Notes: generated by a model from the sequence alone, not told the origin. A DNA stretch of 64,000 nucleotides from Amorphophallus konjac (GCA_022559845.1 CM040121.1:509310566-509374565), one strand, 5' to 3'. Counted from the first letter of the stretch, positions 9,856-21,030 are shown. Made by a program: numbers and translations.

Positions 9856-11770
9856 TGTAGACACGCCAAAATTGACATTACTGAGAGTGCATCTCATTAT
9901 TACCTTGTAATGCCCCAATTTGACCCGCAAATTAGTTGTGTTTGAGTGGTTTTTCCCACTTTTCTTGGATTTCTCACTTTTTTCTCTCTTTTCCTATCTT
10001 TCCTTATTTTTCTGGATTTTTCTGGATTTTTCTGGATTTTCTGGGCATTTTTCTCTATTTTCTGGAATTAACGACTTGATGCAGGGCGTCTTTTAAATAA
10101 CGACTTTGACAAGGGCGTTTCTACAAAAAATTAACGACTTTGGTGCAGGGCGTCTTTTCTATCAAATTTCCATTTTTCTGGAATTTTCTGGGAATTTTTT
10201 TCGGATTTATTTTGGAAGAAACGCCTTCGAATAAGACGTGTCTTTGAATTAAAAAATAATAAAAAATTCGGAAAATCAAGTCACGCCTTATACAAGGTCG
10301 TGACTTTCACATTGAATATTTTAATAATATTTATTTTAACCCCTTCAAGGAATGATTTGGATGCCTTCCGGGTGTCAGAAAAATGCGCAAAAATAATCGT
10401 TGGAATCAGGGCGACGAGACGCACCTTCACCTAAAAAATGGGAAAATAATATTAATGTTGAAAAAAATAGTTTTTTTTGAATTTTGAAGTAACGTCTTGA
10501 CCTAAGGCGTGTTTTAATTTTCAAATAAAATAATATTCTAATTCCAAAATTTGATTTTTTGAAGACACGCCCTCATCCAAGGCGTGTTTTAAAGAAACGC
10601 CCTGTGTACAAGTCGTCAATTTTTAAAGAAACGCCCTTGTTCAAGTCGTGTTTTGCCTTCCGAGTTCTGAACGAACTCAGCCTTTCCTCAAAGAGTCCCT
10701 ACTTCGTTTGGGCACCTTCCTCGTTCTTATCTTCCCCTATTGAGGACTCTTGCTGTTCTTATCCTCCTTCCCTTGTTTATCTTCTTTTTTGAAATCTATT
10801 TAAAGGGGTGGAGTTGATCCTTTGGTCCGGTTCCGGAAGTTCCCGAGAGGCTTTTTTCTCTTCTTTTCCCCTTCTTCTGTTTCTTTTTTTTTTTGGTGTT
10901 TTCGTTTTGTTCTTTTCTTTCCGCAGTCACCTCAGCCGCTTCTTCTTCTTGCGTTTTTTTTCTTCTTCTTCTTCTGCCTTTCTCTTTTCTTCTCCTCTTC
11001 TGTTCTCTTCCGCCTGTGTGTTTCTTTTTGTTTTGTTTTCTTTGCCTCTGCAGGAACCGAAGGAGGAAGGGGAAGGGAAGGGCTTTGGCTTAAGGAGGGC
11101 TCTCCATTGAAGACCAATCTCAATATTTTTGAAGCAATCTCCCGATTGGAGATTCAAGCCAAGAAGCTTCATTAAAAATCAGATTTTTATTCACCTCCTC
11201 CTTATTCTATTTTATTTGAATAATTCATATTCATGCATCGTTCATTCATCATATTATTGATTTCATCTCAATCATATTGAGATTTTCCCCACAGTACACA
11301 CTTGCACTCTTTCCCCATATTTCTATATTTTTTTCATTCATCATATCATTTTTCCCACCCTTCTTGCATAGGGGTTTAAGGGCTAACACCCCCACAAGGT
11401 GTGTCTTTCATAGATCTTCATGCGCATATCTTCTATTGGAATTTGATACTACACACACATTATTTCTAATTCCTATCTTGTTATTTGTGTATGTCTTTTT
11501 GCAAGGGTAATCAAATAGAAAGACTCTCTTCGTCGGCCGGCCGATTTGAAGAGAAAAGGAGTACTCACAATCACATCATCCCGCATTTGAGGTATTTGCG
11601 ATCATCTCCCTACGTATTCATATTGTATCTCCTTTTGAGACCCTCGGTCTCTGGCGATCACACTCCACTATAGCATCTCATGCTACATATATTTTCATTG
11701 CTATTCCATGCATATTTTCATGCTTATTGTTAATTAATTTCATAAGTGTAGATTTTAATCCGAATCTACA
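9856..11770 (+). repeat. Element A 3' LTR
   Basis: Same length as the 5' LTR (1915 bp) and almost identical. TATA-like TATTTAAA is at 10797-10804 and the palindrome modules are at 10069-10650. It is followed at once by the duplication CGGGC (11771-11775). Confidence 0.95.
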
Positions 11771-11775
11771 CGGGC

Positions 11776-11939
11776 CATCGGCACCCACCGAGTCCGTTCA
11801 CGGGCGAGAGACACCCGACCCTCCTGTTCCACCCAAACCTCCCAAATCCAAAGGACCGCCTTATGGTTGTACCGACATTCAGTCACACTTAGGGTATGCA
11901 TGGCACACCTTCGGATGTCCTAGACCACCTTGCATATGA
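11776..11939 (+). pseudogene. Element B second part: end of domain ORF and GCPxPP motif frame
   Basis: Two overlapping frames continue here from the left half of B. The domain frame ends at 11890-11892. The other frame encodes PPKPPKSKGPP and then YAWHTFGCPRPP before a TGA at 11937-11939. The same PPKPPK...GCPGPP arrangement occurs in elements E (18059-18256) and, as repeats, in C (34126-34377). It leads toward the integrase C-terminal domain. Confidence 0.55.
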
Positions 11940-12023
11940 TTGGGTCGAACTAACATTAGGTTTGTTTGGGGTTGTGTGTGCATCCGTGTGTTTTTATTTT
12001 GCTAAGCATTTTAGGAGTGCATA

Positions 12024-12773
12024 GTGAGTCTGCCGAGTCTAGTGCTAGGCATGTTAGGAGTCTGCATGAGTGAGGCCAGCAATGCACGTTACAAAGAGCT
12101 AGCCGATGCCCATCGACACCACCGAGAGTTCCAAGAGGACGAATATGTCATGATCAGGGTAAGATCTGAACGGTTTCCCTATGGAACTGTTAAGAAGTTG
12201 CAAGCTCGCGGAGCCGGTCCCTTTAGAGTGTTGAAACGCGTTGGATCCAATGCGTATGTTGTGGACCTGCCCGAGGAATATGGTATAAGCTCTACCTTCA
12301 ATGTATCGGATCTTGTTACATATAGGGACCCAGCGGTGATCCCTAGTGAGCCTTTTGAGCCATCTCCTCCCCTTAAGAGTGATCCCACACCTGAGTGTCC
12401 ACTTCCACCTCCAGCCCCTTTTTCACGGCAGCGTGAGCATATAGATCGTATACTGGACGAGCAAGTGACAGTTACCAGGAGTGGATCTTACCCGCGCTAC
12501 CTAGTGCGATGGAGAGGACGGCCCGCTACTGAGGACACATGGATCACACATGGCGAGTTGCAGCGGATTGATCCAGACCTTTTGGAGCAATACAGGAGCG
12601 ATGCAGACCCTTACTCGACAGGGTCGAGTTTCTCCTACCCGGGGAGAATTGGTGCGGACACCCGAGCAGTTGATCGGCACGATACACCGAGCCATCGGTA
12701 CCGCACACGGAGCACGACACGAGCCACCTCAGCATCCATCTGGCTCGGAGACAGCCTGGAGACTCCGCCCTGA
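12024..12773 (+). CDS. Element B integrase C-terminal domain plus chromodomain
   Basis: A 249-codon ORF. Residues about 25-90 match the chromovirus integrase C-terminal domain (VMIRVRSERFPYGT, KKLQARGAGPFRVLKRVG, NAYVVDLPEEYGISSTFNVSDL). Residues about 140-185 match a chromodomain (RILDEQV, YLVRWRGRP, DTWI). In intact elements this tail helps target integration to methylated-histone chromatin. Here it stands without the zinc finger and DDE core. It is in the -1 frame relative to the upstream domain ORF, as in element C. The last ~40 codons lie in the LTR. The wording of the domain suggests a CRM/Galadriel-like rather than a Tekay lineage; I cannot separate these by eye. Confidence 0.85.
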   Translation: MSLPSLVLGMLGVCMSEASNARYKELADAHRHHREFQEDEYVMIRVRSERFPYGTVKKLQARGAGPFRVLKRVGSNAYVVDLPEEYGISSTFNVSDLVTYRDPAVIPSEPFEPSPPLKSDPTPECPLPPPAPFSRQREHIDRILDEQVTVTRSGSYPRYLVRWRGRPATEDTWITHGELQRIDPDLLEQYRSDADPYSTGSSFSYPGRIGADTRAVDRHDTPSHRYRTRSTTRATSASIWLGDSLETPP

Positions 12774-14951
12774 GTCTCCCCATTTATTATATTTAGTTAG
12801 ACTTTATATGTGTGTAATTTGTGTTTATTTCATTGCATTCGGTTTGCCATTTTGATTGTAATAGGGGCTTATGTGCAATTCGGACCCCGTGGGCCCCACG
12901 GGCCCCCCAGGCCCCATCCCATTGGGCCACCTCAGCCTAGGGTCCCATGTGGGGTCAGTCAACATGCCAAATGGAGGTATCTAGAAGTTTGAATGGTAAA
13001 AGGACACGTGGGGGACAAGGGGCTTGGAAAGTCCACATTTGGCCACCCACCCCCACCTACCAAGTCCACCTTCTACACCTAGTCCAAGGGCCGCCCCCCC
13101 CCCCCCTTGTAGTTTTTTATTTATTTTTTGTGTGTGTGTCACACTCCATCCCAACCCTCCATTCCCATCCCCTAAATCCAATGGTTGTGGATGGATGTGA
13201 GATGTAACCTATTTAAACTTGTATTTTCTATTTTGATAAATTAATGCCATTTGATTCAAAAAAATTCAAGAGCAAGGGCTGGTGCGCCCCCCTCCTCTCT
13301 CCTCCCTCTCCCCCTTGAAGCTGTGAAGGCTTCCATTTTGAGGTGTGACGCCTCGTGTATCGGTTCCGACAATCGCCGCCGCCGCCACGAGCCGCCACCG
13401 CACCACCATCGCCATCAACGGAGTTCTGCCCGCGCAATATCACAGAAGCTTCCACGAATTTCATGTCTCAGCCCCGAGCTCAGATAGATCTGGGGATTTT
13501 AGTGCATGTTCCAGAGGTGTCAAGGACATCCCACAAATTTTGGTTTGCCATTCAGATCTCGTTTCATATTTTCTGATTTTCGTCCACTCTTCCATTTCAG
13601 TTCTGCCAGAGTTCTGTCCAGATTCATCCCCGCCCTGAGTTTCATGTCTTAGGTCCAATTTTTGAGTTTTTTTGGTTCACCCAATTTTACGGGGGGTTCC
13701 ATTCATCCACCCCTTCATCCATAATTTTTATTAATTTTTTATTCACCCGACTCATATTTTCTAAAAATCGTTCTCAGTCCCATCTACAGTTCTATCCTCC
13801 TGTTCCCAGATCCAACCATCAGTCACCGCAAACATCATAGTAAATCACCACCACCTCCAAATCAAATTCCAAAAATAGTCCCAGTTCCGTGGGTTGATAC
13901 CCTACAACTTTGAAGAAGAGCTAAAGAGTTGAATCGGAGGTTTACTAGGAGGTCAATGGTGGTTCTCAGACAAGTACCATGCAGATCTGAGATTTCGGTT
14001 ACAGTACAACAGGGACTTGTAAATTCAATAAAGTTCTGATCCAACCAGATCCAGCAGATCTCTCTGGGTCTAGATTGAAGCACTTGAAGAGAGCTTTCCA
14101 ACGATAGCTCATGAGTCCCGATCCGACGTCGGGATTGATCGCAGCGGCCATTTTCGCCGGAGCGCGCGCCGGAAGATAGCAACCAAAATCCGTGGACAGC
14201 TAGTTCATCAATTGGGAATCGGGGCCGATCGACCCCCGATCGGTGTTCCCGGCCGACCTCCGTCCGTGGAGGCGCGCCACCAGGGGTCCCCATCATAGTG
14301 GGTCCCACCCCCGCAGATCCGGAGGACAGCACCATCCGTGGGCCCCGCGGGCCCGCAGAACCCGCCGTTCGGAAAGCACGAAAACGCGGAGTTCGGCACC
14401 GCCGGGCGACATCAAGATGCTGCCCATCAACCCGAGTTGCGTGATTCCCGGGCTCCACATGTGACCTTTTACCTCCCTGCATGGAGTGGGTCAAATCTTT
14501 GTATTGCTGTGATATTGTTTAACCGGGAGTCCGTCATTCGGCCGGAGTTGTCTTCGCCACGCCGGGTGCGTGGAGGTAATGGTCTGAACCTCTTGACGTT
14601 CATTTGCTTAGCTAGTATACGGTCTTTTGCCGCTGCCGAGAGTGTAGGTACTAGCCCGTGTGTCCATGTCACCGCTGTGAGAGTGAGAGTGACCCGTCTC
14701 GCGACTCGATCCTAGTCTGGAAGTTGAGTCGGACTACCCTTGACCTCCACCGGTTCCTTAACCGCGCACGGTCCGCGCTTTCCCTCGCTTGGGACGACGA
14801 GTGAGCTTCCACTTCTGTTAGCGACGTTTCGCCACTAGGAGCTCGTAGTGTCGGGCTTAGTGTCTCCCTGGTGTGTGTTGCTGGTCGTGTCTTCATCTAG
14901 AGTCCGAGGGTGGCACCATATAGTGTCGACTCCCGTGTCCGTCCCGCATCA
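12650..14951 (+). repeat. Element B 3' LTR
   Basis: The start (TGGTGCGGAC) follows ACCCGGGGAGAAT, the same context that precedes the LTR in element F. The end (CCCGCATCA) matches the LTR end of E and F, and start and end form a near-perfect terminal inverted repeat. Around 14640-14800 it resembles E and F LTRs (CCGCTG...GAGAGTGA...TGACCCGT, TTTCCCTCGCTT). It contains a short poly-C run near 13095. The 5' partner LTR is off-window, so the boundaries rest on homology. Confidence 0.75.
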
Positions 14952-16327
14952 CTATGTGTGGGAATATCAATAAGACCTTCGTGAGTCACGTTTGGACCTC
15001 GGGTTCGCCCCAACCATGGTCATTGCCTGACCCACATCCTAGGCCTATAGCCAACTATCTCTGTACACGTCTTTGATTTGGAATCTAGTCCCGAGACACT
15101 TTCCCAATGCCCTTCGGCACCAGAGATATTAACGATGCCCACCCAAGCCTTGTTTGGACCGCAGGAGGTGCCCCCGGAATGGTCCTGACTCGATCTCGCA
15201 CCGGGCCAATAAACTCGCTGATTTTTGACCCCTCTAACCGGGATTCAACTGAATGTCTCCTATCCCTTTGAACAATAAATTTGCCGTACCTCAGCATACA
15301 TATGCTCTGGTTTTCCCCGTGACGATCATGATTTTCTGAAGCCGGACGCTCGTCCGAATATCAAAATGGTCCCTTGAGTGACCGACATATTTTGAATGCT
15401 TGCTTCCCTAGACATCGGGCTTTCCGACTGATTCGAGACTGCTATCAGCTTGTTTCTCTCGATATAGTTTCCTGGCCATGAGGCCCTGATTCCCAGCGAT
15501 TAATCAAAGGTGTTCCCCTCTCCGAGGGGATGTAAATAACGCCGTGACCTTTATGGCGCGGCGAGTTTTGGTCCCGACACGAACTACACAATCGTCTGAC
15601 TAAGTCAGATCGAGCGCACCATGGGCTTCCTCGAAGCCCGAATAAATCGTCACTTTGTGACTGGCACGCCCACGCACTTAACAAACGAAAATAAATGAAC
15701 AAACAACCGATATTTAACAAAAAGTGCGCCCACAAGGCCCCCAGAAGAAATTCTCCGGACGCGTCGCTGGATTTTAATTATAATTAATAAAGGACGTCAC
15801 GAGCTGGATTTAAAAAGTCCCGGACTCCACTAACGGTTTAATTATGTTTGATAACGGACGTCATGAGCCGGATTCTAAATGTCCTGGACTCCACTGACTG
15901 AATTCATTGTAATTAATCATTCAGGTCTATATAAACATCCTCGACCGCTCAGGTCGGGCATCGAGTTTTGAAAACAATCCAGTTTGCTCTTGCAATCGTC
16001 TAGCTCTACTTTGAATCCTCTTGTCATCGGCGTTTTCTAGAGTTCGACACACCTTAGTCCTCGCGTTACACATTTATCACACTTAATCATAATTTTCGAT
16101 CAAAATAATAAGTTTGATAAAATTAATTGAATTTTGATAAATAAACTATCGTTTTACAGGCACAAAGAAGACGATGGCAAGAAATACTAGTCTGCACAAT
16201 AACGGGCCAAAGTCTGTTAAAGAAATAAAACAAAAAAAATACAAATGGGCCAAAGGCCCATGGGCTTGTTTAAAATAAAAAAAAAGAAAAAAATAATAAA
16301 AGAGAAACAACTACCTTTCATATAAAG

Positions 16328-16330
<3 letters not shown>
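14952..16330. other. Unassigned DNA between element B and the TA microsatellite
   Basis: No convincing ORF and no similarity to the other elements in the window. A TATATAAA at 15928-15935, followed by a polypyrimidine-containing segment, looks like an LTR or gene promoter. A possible splice acceptor (TTTTACAG/GC, about 16160) precedes a short frame starting at 16174 that begins MARNTSLHNNG. Direct-repeat-like phrases (GGACGTCACGAGC and GGACGTCATGAGC, about 15793 and 15855) also occur. Together with 16405-17803 it probably belongs to the element (G) that B inserted into. Confidence 0.4.
15928..15935 (+). promoter_or_regulatory. TATA-like sequence in unassigned block
   Basis: TATATAAA in a GTC-TATATAAA-CATCC context, upstream of a region resembling a retrotransposon leader. 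Support is sequence pattern only. Confidence 0.35.

Positions 16331-16404
<74 letters not shown>
16331..16404. repeat. (TA)37 microsatellite
   Basis: An uninterrupted run of 37 TA dinucleotides (74 bases), preceded by ATAAAGGTG and followed by CCGCGGCC. Confidence 0.98.
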
Positions 16405-16406
<2 letters not shown>

Positions 16407-17803
16407 GCGGCCTTCTCACGTGAAGGCAGGAGGTCGGCAGGAGCACTTTCGCGCTGGGCACGGTCGACGGGGTTGGTGTTGGCAGCGCCTTCACGCGAGG
16501 TCGGCAGGTGCTGGTCAACGCCTGGAAGCAGGCGGGCTTCTCGCGCGATGGGTCGACAGCGGCTGGGTGGCATGGTCAAACGGGTGAAAGAAGCTGGCAG
16601 GCGGGTCAGCATGTGGCTGGCCAACGCGTGTCTTCACCAGGGTGAGGTCGGCAAGGCATGAGGGTGGCCGAGGGCTTCACGGGCGCAAGCTGCAAAGCGG
16701 GCTCCAAGCGGACGATGAGGAGGGCGGCCTCCTCACGATGGCTTTGGTGATTTTGTCACCCAGCAGGAGTGCAGGTGCGAAGGGTCAACGACGGTAGCGC
16801 ATATGGGCGCACAACGTGGCAGGCGATGGCGGGCTTCAACGTGCCCAACGCGTCGACGCTGGCAGGTGGGGAACGCGCAAGGGCGAATGCGGCTGGTTGG
16901 CCAGCGTTGGTGGCCTCGTCACATGGAGCACGAGCAATGGCAAAGTGGCAAGTGCGGCTGCCCTCCTGTGGACGTGCAAAATTGCACACCCATACATCCC
17001 AACTAGTCCACGTCCACACCTCCCCATTCAAAGTCTTCATACGGCCAGTACTCTTCACACGGTGCATTCAACGAAGGTGGGCAGGCCCATTCACATGGAG
17101 CAAAGTGTTTGTTCTAGAGTCTATATAAAGGAGAGCATGGGGGCTCACGGGAGTTCCTCTCTCCATCTCTCTTGTTATGTAGATAGGCTCTCCCTCTCTC
17201 TTGTTATGTAGATAGCTCCTCTCCTCTCTCCCCATCTCTTGTCATTTCTTTTATTGTAATTTATTTATTTTCTTGTAATTTTTATACATTACAAGTTAAT
17301 TTTAATTCATGTTTTAATTCCAATAATGTTGTTATTTTCAGTTTTACTTAGCACAAATTCCCTCCATCCCTCTAATATCTCTTCCTAAATTCTTTATCCT
17401 TCACCCTCTAAACTTCTTCTAAAGACGGTCAAGAGACGCGGTTCCGATCCGGTCGAGTGTACGTAGTCGTTCCCGACGATTCGTAAATCAAAGGCTCGAG
17501 GAGACGACGACGTTATCATACCACGGCCGCACCAACTATCTCAACCTCAACTATTTCATTTCGCATTTAATTTTGTTTGATTAGATAGGTTTATTTCATG
17601 TTCTTTAAATTATGAAAATCCAAAACATTCATCTATTTTTTGCTCAAAAAGAAAAATCAAAGTTTTCAATCTCAACATTCCTCTCTGTGGATTTGACCCG
17701 TGCTCACGAGTGTATTACAGTTAATTTGGATCATATTGTGAGTTCGGTATTTAATTTTGATTGATTGCTGCAGGGTTTAACGACGAACGTTTCAGCAACA
17801 TCA
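16405..17803 (+). repeat. Block G: LTR-like sequence ending inside element E
   Basis: The right end (CAACATCA, 17796-17803) abuts element E sequence that aligns with element F from 17804 onward, so something inserted here. The block has TATATAAA at 17122-17129, a CT-rich stretch with a duplicated CTTGTTATGTAGATAG after it, and CTCTGTGGATTTGACCCG (about 17684), a phrase like those near the 3' end of many plant LTRs. Its GC-rich left part repeats GAGGTCGGCAGG-type words. No partner LTR and no pol is visible; the rest would lie left of the window beyond B. Confidence 0.45.
17122..17129 (+). promoter_or_regulatory. TATA box of LTR-like block G
   Basis: TATATAAA followed about 30 bases later by the start of a CT-rich leader (TTCCTCTCTCCATCTCTCTT), the usual LTR promoter layout. 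Confidence 0.45.
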
Positions 17804-17949
17804 GGTCCCTGTATGTGACTGGACCCGAGGCATAGAATGGTAGAGCCGATCCCAAATTCCGGCAAGTCTACAACGTACGCAGTAGACCCGACTTGCCTCA
17901 CACTCGAAAGGGACTGACAACGCGAGCAGACATGAGACTGACTATGCAA
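17804..17949 (-). pseudogene. Element E integrase C-terminal domain remnant
   Basis: The minus-strand frame contains QVGSTAYVVDLPEFGIGST, which aligns with GSNAYVVDLPEEYGISSTF of the B protein. It then loses the frame and is cut by block G. The chromodomain is missing from the window. Confidence 0.75.
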
Positions 17950-18058
17950 CTCCTAATATGCTCGACACATGCGGACTCACTATGCACTCAACAATCTTGA
18001 CAAACTGGACAAATAAAGAAAAACACGGACTCACACAAGACCCTAAACAAACCTACTG

Positions 18059-18256
18059 TTAGACTGACCCATACATATGCAATGATGGACCAGGACATCC
18101 GAATGTGTGCCATGCATACACAAGACGCAACCAAATGTCGGTAGAATCATGGACTCCTAGATATCCCAAAGTGCACCACTCATGCACTGCGGCCTTTTGG
18201 ATTTGGGAGGTTTGGGTGGGCCAGGAGGGTTGAATGCACCTTCTTTCGTACCCCAA
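18059..18256 (-). pseudogene. Element E GCPGPP-motif segment
   Basis: The minus-strand frame ends with LVYAWHTFGCPGPSLHMYG. It corresponds to YAWHTFGCPRPP in B and to the GCPGPP repeats of C, and lies between the unrecognised domain and the integrase tail as in those elements. Function unknown. Confidence 0.6.
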
Positions 18257-19095
18257 TGAACGGGCTCTCTGCGGAGTGTAGGCGAACTGGCCAGTGGGGT
18301 AGTGGTTTGATAGTGAACTTCCCTGAAGAAGTGGAGTAGATGTGGTGGGTCAAGGGGTTCACTAGGGAAGGGGTCGAAGGGATCAAAGAATGTGTGACCC
18401 CTCGAGCTGGGTTCCCATAGGTCACGGTCTTACGTTCAGAATTCTTGAAGGTGTAGGTGGTCACCTTCATGCACTGGGGTAGATGGGACGGTGGTCTCAT
18501 ATAGTAGATATGGTTCCTCCCTCGGGATAAGTGGAATGAAATACGGCTCAGACGGCATAGGGAAGAGTAAAAGAATCTCCGTGGTGACACGACCCACGGT
18601 GCACACGGAGGTAATGGATCCTAAGGCGGGGTGGGTGAAGCTACGACTTTTGGTTTGGTCGAAGTTTCGGGCCAACATATACGTCAACTTCATTTGCGAG
18701 TCTAATCCCATAATAAGGTCATCCAATGTATCAACATGGTGACTAGACCGAAAAGTGGTGTGGAATGAGTTGACGGGCACTATTTGTAGTGCGGGGTCCA
18801 TGGATGAGTAGAAAAAGGCTTTAGGGACTAAGCCTTGCATGAGCCAGCTAAGAAGTGGCTCTACAATGACAATCTCACCCTTAGTAAGTAGGTATGGCTC
18901 CGGTTGAAGTTCGAAGGGTGAAGGTTCTAGCACGACATCTCCCTCGGTTGGGGAAGGGACTTCCTCCATGATGGGGAGAGGACTTGGGGACTCCGTAGAC
19001 AGCACCGGGTTCAGGCTACCAGCTACTACCTCCTTAGGTTCGGACAGGAGTCGTGCCCACATCCCATCTATCCTATCCATCCGGTCCATAAACAT
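18257..19095 (-). CDS. Element E unrecognised-domain ORF
   Basis: The minus-strand ORF of 219 codons (19095 to 18436) starts MFMDRMDRIDGMW, a short coiled-coil-like end of the gag region, and passes a Pro/Glu-rich linker. It then holds the shared domain: VEPLLSWL, VDTLDDLIMGLD, RSFTHPALGSITSVCTVG and IPREEPYLLYET. It stops at 18436-18438. The continuation in another frame carries RGHTFFDPFDPF (about 18370-18410). It is the closest match to the F copy. No known catalytic motif is visible. Confidence 0.7.
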
Positions 19096-19259
19096 TTACA
19101 AGAGATCGTCTAAGGTGCGGTTTGGACTAGGGGCATCTTGGTGGGTTTGCTTGTATTCAATTGGCCTAGTCTTGGGTCTAGGCTCGTCTACATGCGGACT
19201 CGCTGCCTCCGACTACGACCCACTTGGTTGGAGGTGACTAGGTGGGGTCGGGTGGAGGT

Positions 19260-19650
19260 GACTGGGCCGGGTAGGTAGACCCTTCTAAGCTCACCCTTCA
19301 TGTCATGCCAAGACTCTATAGGCCATTTCCTCCTAATTTCCCTCAAGTATTCTATGTCCCTCCATGTTTCAGCGGCTTCGTAAAAAAGTCACCTTGTGGC
19401 AAAGTCGACTTGCATGGCATCAGACATAATGTAACACTTAAAGTATTTGTCCATAGCGGCTTCCCACTCTAGGTAGTCGCTCGGGACTTTGGAGCCATAG
19501 AAGTCCGGGACTGCGGGCCTACGGAGGTGGTGGGGTTGGGTTCCCCATCCTTGGGTGTGTCGCCACCATTCATATGACGTGGGCTTTTGGGGATCCATGG
19601 GACACGGGGAGCTATAGGATGACCATGCCGACACTTGGTGACAAGACACT
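19260..19650 (-). pseudogene. Element E gag region
   Basis: The minus-strand frame contains PDFYGSKVPSDYLEWEAAMD, typical of the Ty3/Gypsy gag core. After a TGA at 19389-19391 it continues in frame with AAETWRDIEYLREIRRKW and ESWHDMKGELRR, the usual continuation of this domain. Gag forms the virus-like particle. It lies just downstream of the primer-binding site and a ~230-base leader. Confidence 0.75.
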
Positions 19651-19884
19651 AGACACGACCCTAAAATAACAATGCAAAGTTGGAATGCATACTCAACTAC
19701 AAACTAAGACTCAACCAATATCCGGTACGTGGAGGAGGTATGATCCAAAGACCAAACTCACGCAAGTGTGCAACCTTCCCAATAGTCGTAACCTATCATT
19801 CCAGGAACACCTTTTGATATACCGAGTATAGGAATGCAATGTGACACCTTGGACCGACTAACCGACTACCCTAGACTTGACTTA

Positions 19885-19896
19885 GCTCTGATACCA
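19885..19896 (-). other. Element E primer-binding site
   Basis: The reverse complement reads TGGTATCAGAGC, a full 12-base match to the initiator-Met tRNA site, three bases inside the LTR end at 19900. Confidence 0.92.
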
Positions 19897-19899
19897 ATT

Positions 19900-20690
19900 T
19901 GATGCGGGATGGGACGCGACTCGAGACAACAAGGGACTCTAGCTCGTGGACGTCCCTAAGCGAGGGAAACGTGCGGATGTGCGCGGTTGAGAAACCGGCA
20001 ATGTGTCTTGGGTATCGACTTTTTCGCGTGCTCGGATTGAGTCATGGGACGGGTCACACTCACTCTCTCGCAGCGGTGATTGAAATAATATAACGAGCTA
20101 ATTAACCTATCACTCATGTAGCGACATATAAAAATGTATATGAGTAAAGCAAATGCCAAAGAGGGGAGCGAAAACGATACCTCCACGCTACCGGGCGTGG
20201 GGAAGATGACCCCGGCCAAGAACGGTGACTCCCGGTACAGTAAATGTTAATAATTACAGAAGTGATTTTAAGGTCCACTCCACGCAGGGAGGTAACATGC
20301 CACAATAGGAGTCCGGGAGTGTTGATTCTGGGTTGACGGGCAGCGAGCCGGAAGGGCTATCGGGTCGAAGACGGGCTGCTGGTCCGGCTTGGTTCCGACT
20401 TAGTACTGTTCCAACTTGGTACAACAAGGGAACTCTGCAACGGGGACGGCCGCTTCCGATCGAATCCATGCGGCGGCGACTGGCTGGGACGCTGGTGGAA
20501 GACTCCTCTTCGATCCCCGAAGTCGGTGGTGGCTGAATCGACGCTGAAGTAATTTTGTAAGAATTAACTTGCTATTGCCTTTGCTGGACTGTTCACGGAT
20601 CAGTTCTGTGCGCCTCCACGAAAAGAATGTTTGCGCCCAGATCCGGTGTCGGATCAAGGCAAAATTGGTACCGATGGATAGAAGACTCAA
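19900..20690 (-). repeat. Element E 5' LTR, internal-side part
   Basis: It starts TGATGCGGG (LTR end CCCGCATCA on the minus strand) and aligns with F LTRs at 40629 and 44595 (shared CCCTAAGCGAGGGAA, GTTGAGAAACCGGCA). It is cut at 20690 by element D and resumes at 38516. Confidence 0.9.
20686..20690. repeat. Target-site duplication of element D, left copy (CTCAA)
   Basis: CTCAA precedes TGTAATATCC at 20691 and recurs at 38511-38515 right after the GTTACA end of D. Confidence 0.95.
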
Positions 20691-21030
20691 TGTAATATCC
20701 CAGACCTTTCGGATCCTTCTTCGTGAGTTCCGGATCTGGTTTCTCGGAGTGTCCGACTCTGTTGTGTCTGAAATTTTGTTTCGGACATCTTTTGTGTTCG
20801 GATCGGCGCGATCCGGAGTTGTTTCGGAGGCTCGGAAGCGTTCCGCGGCTTTTTTCACGTGTGTTTTTCGATTTCCGGTGTGGGTTTCGATAATTCCTTC
20901 AGAACCTCGCTGCGGGTGAACCGGGTCGTTCACCTGGGCACGAGTGGTACCGTTGCGATCGGTGCGTTTCGAGGATCACGGAAATGTAATTTTCTATTTT
21001 TCAGTATTTTCCAAAAATTTCTGGATTTTC

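Larger units (their letters stand above)
787..11770 (+). mobile_element. Element A: complete, young, non-autonomous Tat-like LTR retrotransposon
   Basis: Two LTRs of exactly 1915 bp (787-2701 and 9856-11770) bracket 7154 bp of internal sequence, with the duplication CGGGC on both sides. The LTR ends are TGTAGA...TCTACA. The primer-binding site and the LTR start resemble those of element H, which has Tat-lineage pol. A has a long proline-rich ORF with a gag-like N-terminus, but I see no protease, RT, RNase H or integrase motif on either strand. It is therefore likely mobilised in trans by an H-like element. Confidence 0.93.
1..14951 (+). mobile_element. Element B: non-autonomous chromovirus-derived LTR element, left end off-window, split by element A
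   Basis: Only the 3' part is in the window: part of the internal coding region (1-786 and 11776-12649) and the 3' LTR (12650-14951). The insertion of A (787-11770) is flanked by a 5-bp duplication, so the two halves were once contiguous. The order seen is an unrecognised domain, a GCPxPP motif, an integrase C-terminal domain and a chromodomain, ending directly at the LTR. There is no room for protease, RT, RNase H or the integrase catalytic core between these parts. The gag end and the 5' LTR lie left of position 1. Confidence 0.8.

Noticed and set aside
13862..14494. A 210-codon minus-strand ORF in the element B LTR.
   Set aside because: GC-rich LTR sequence with no recognisable domain and no counterpart in the related E and F LTRs.
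16217..16624. A minus-strand ORF containing a long Tyr-Ile run.
   Set aside because: The run is the translation of the (TA)37 microsatellite.
17731..17949. Intact small gene on the minus strand with a VVDLPE motif.
   Set aside because: It is the truncated integrase C-terminal domain of element E joined to block G sequence at 17803.
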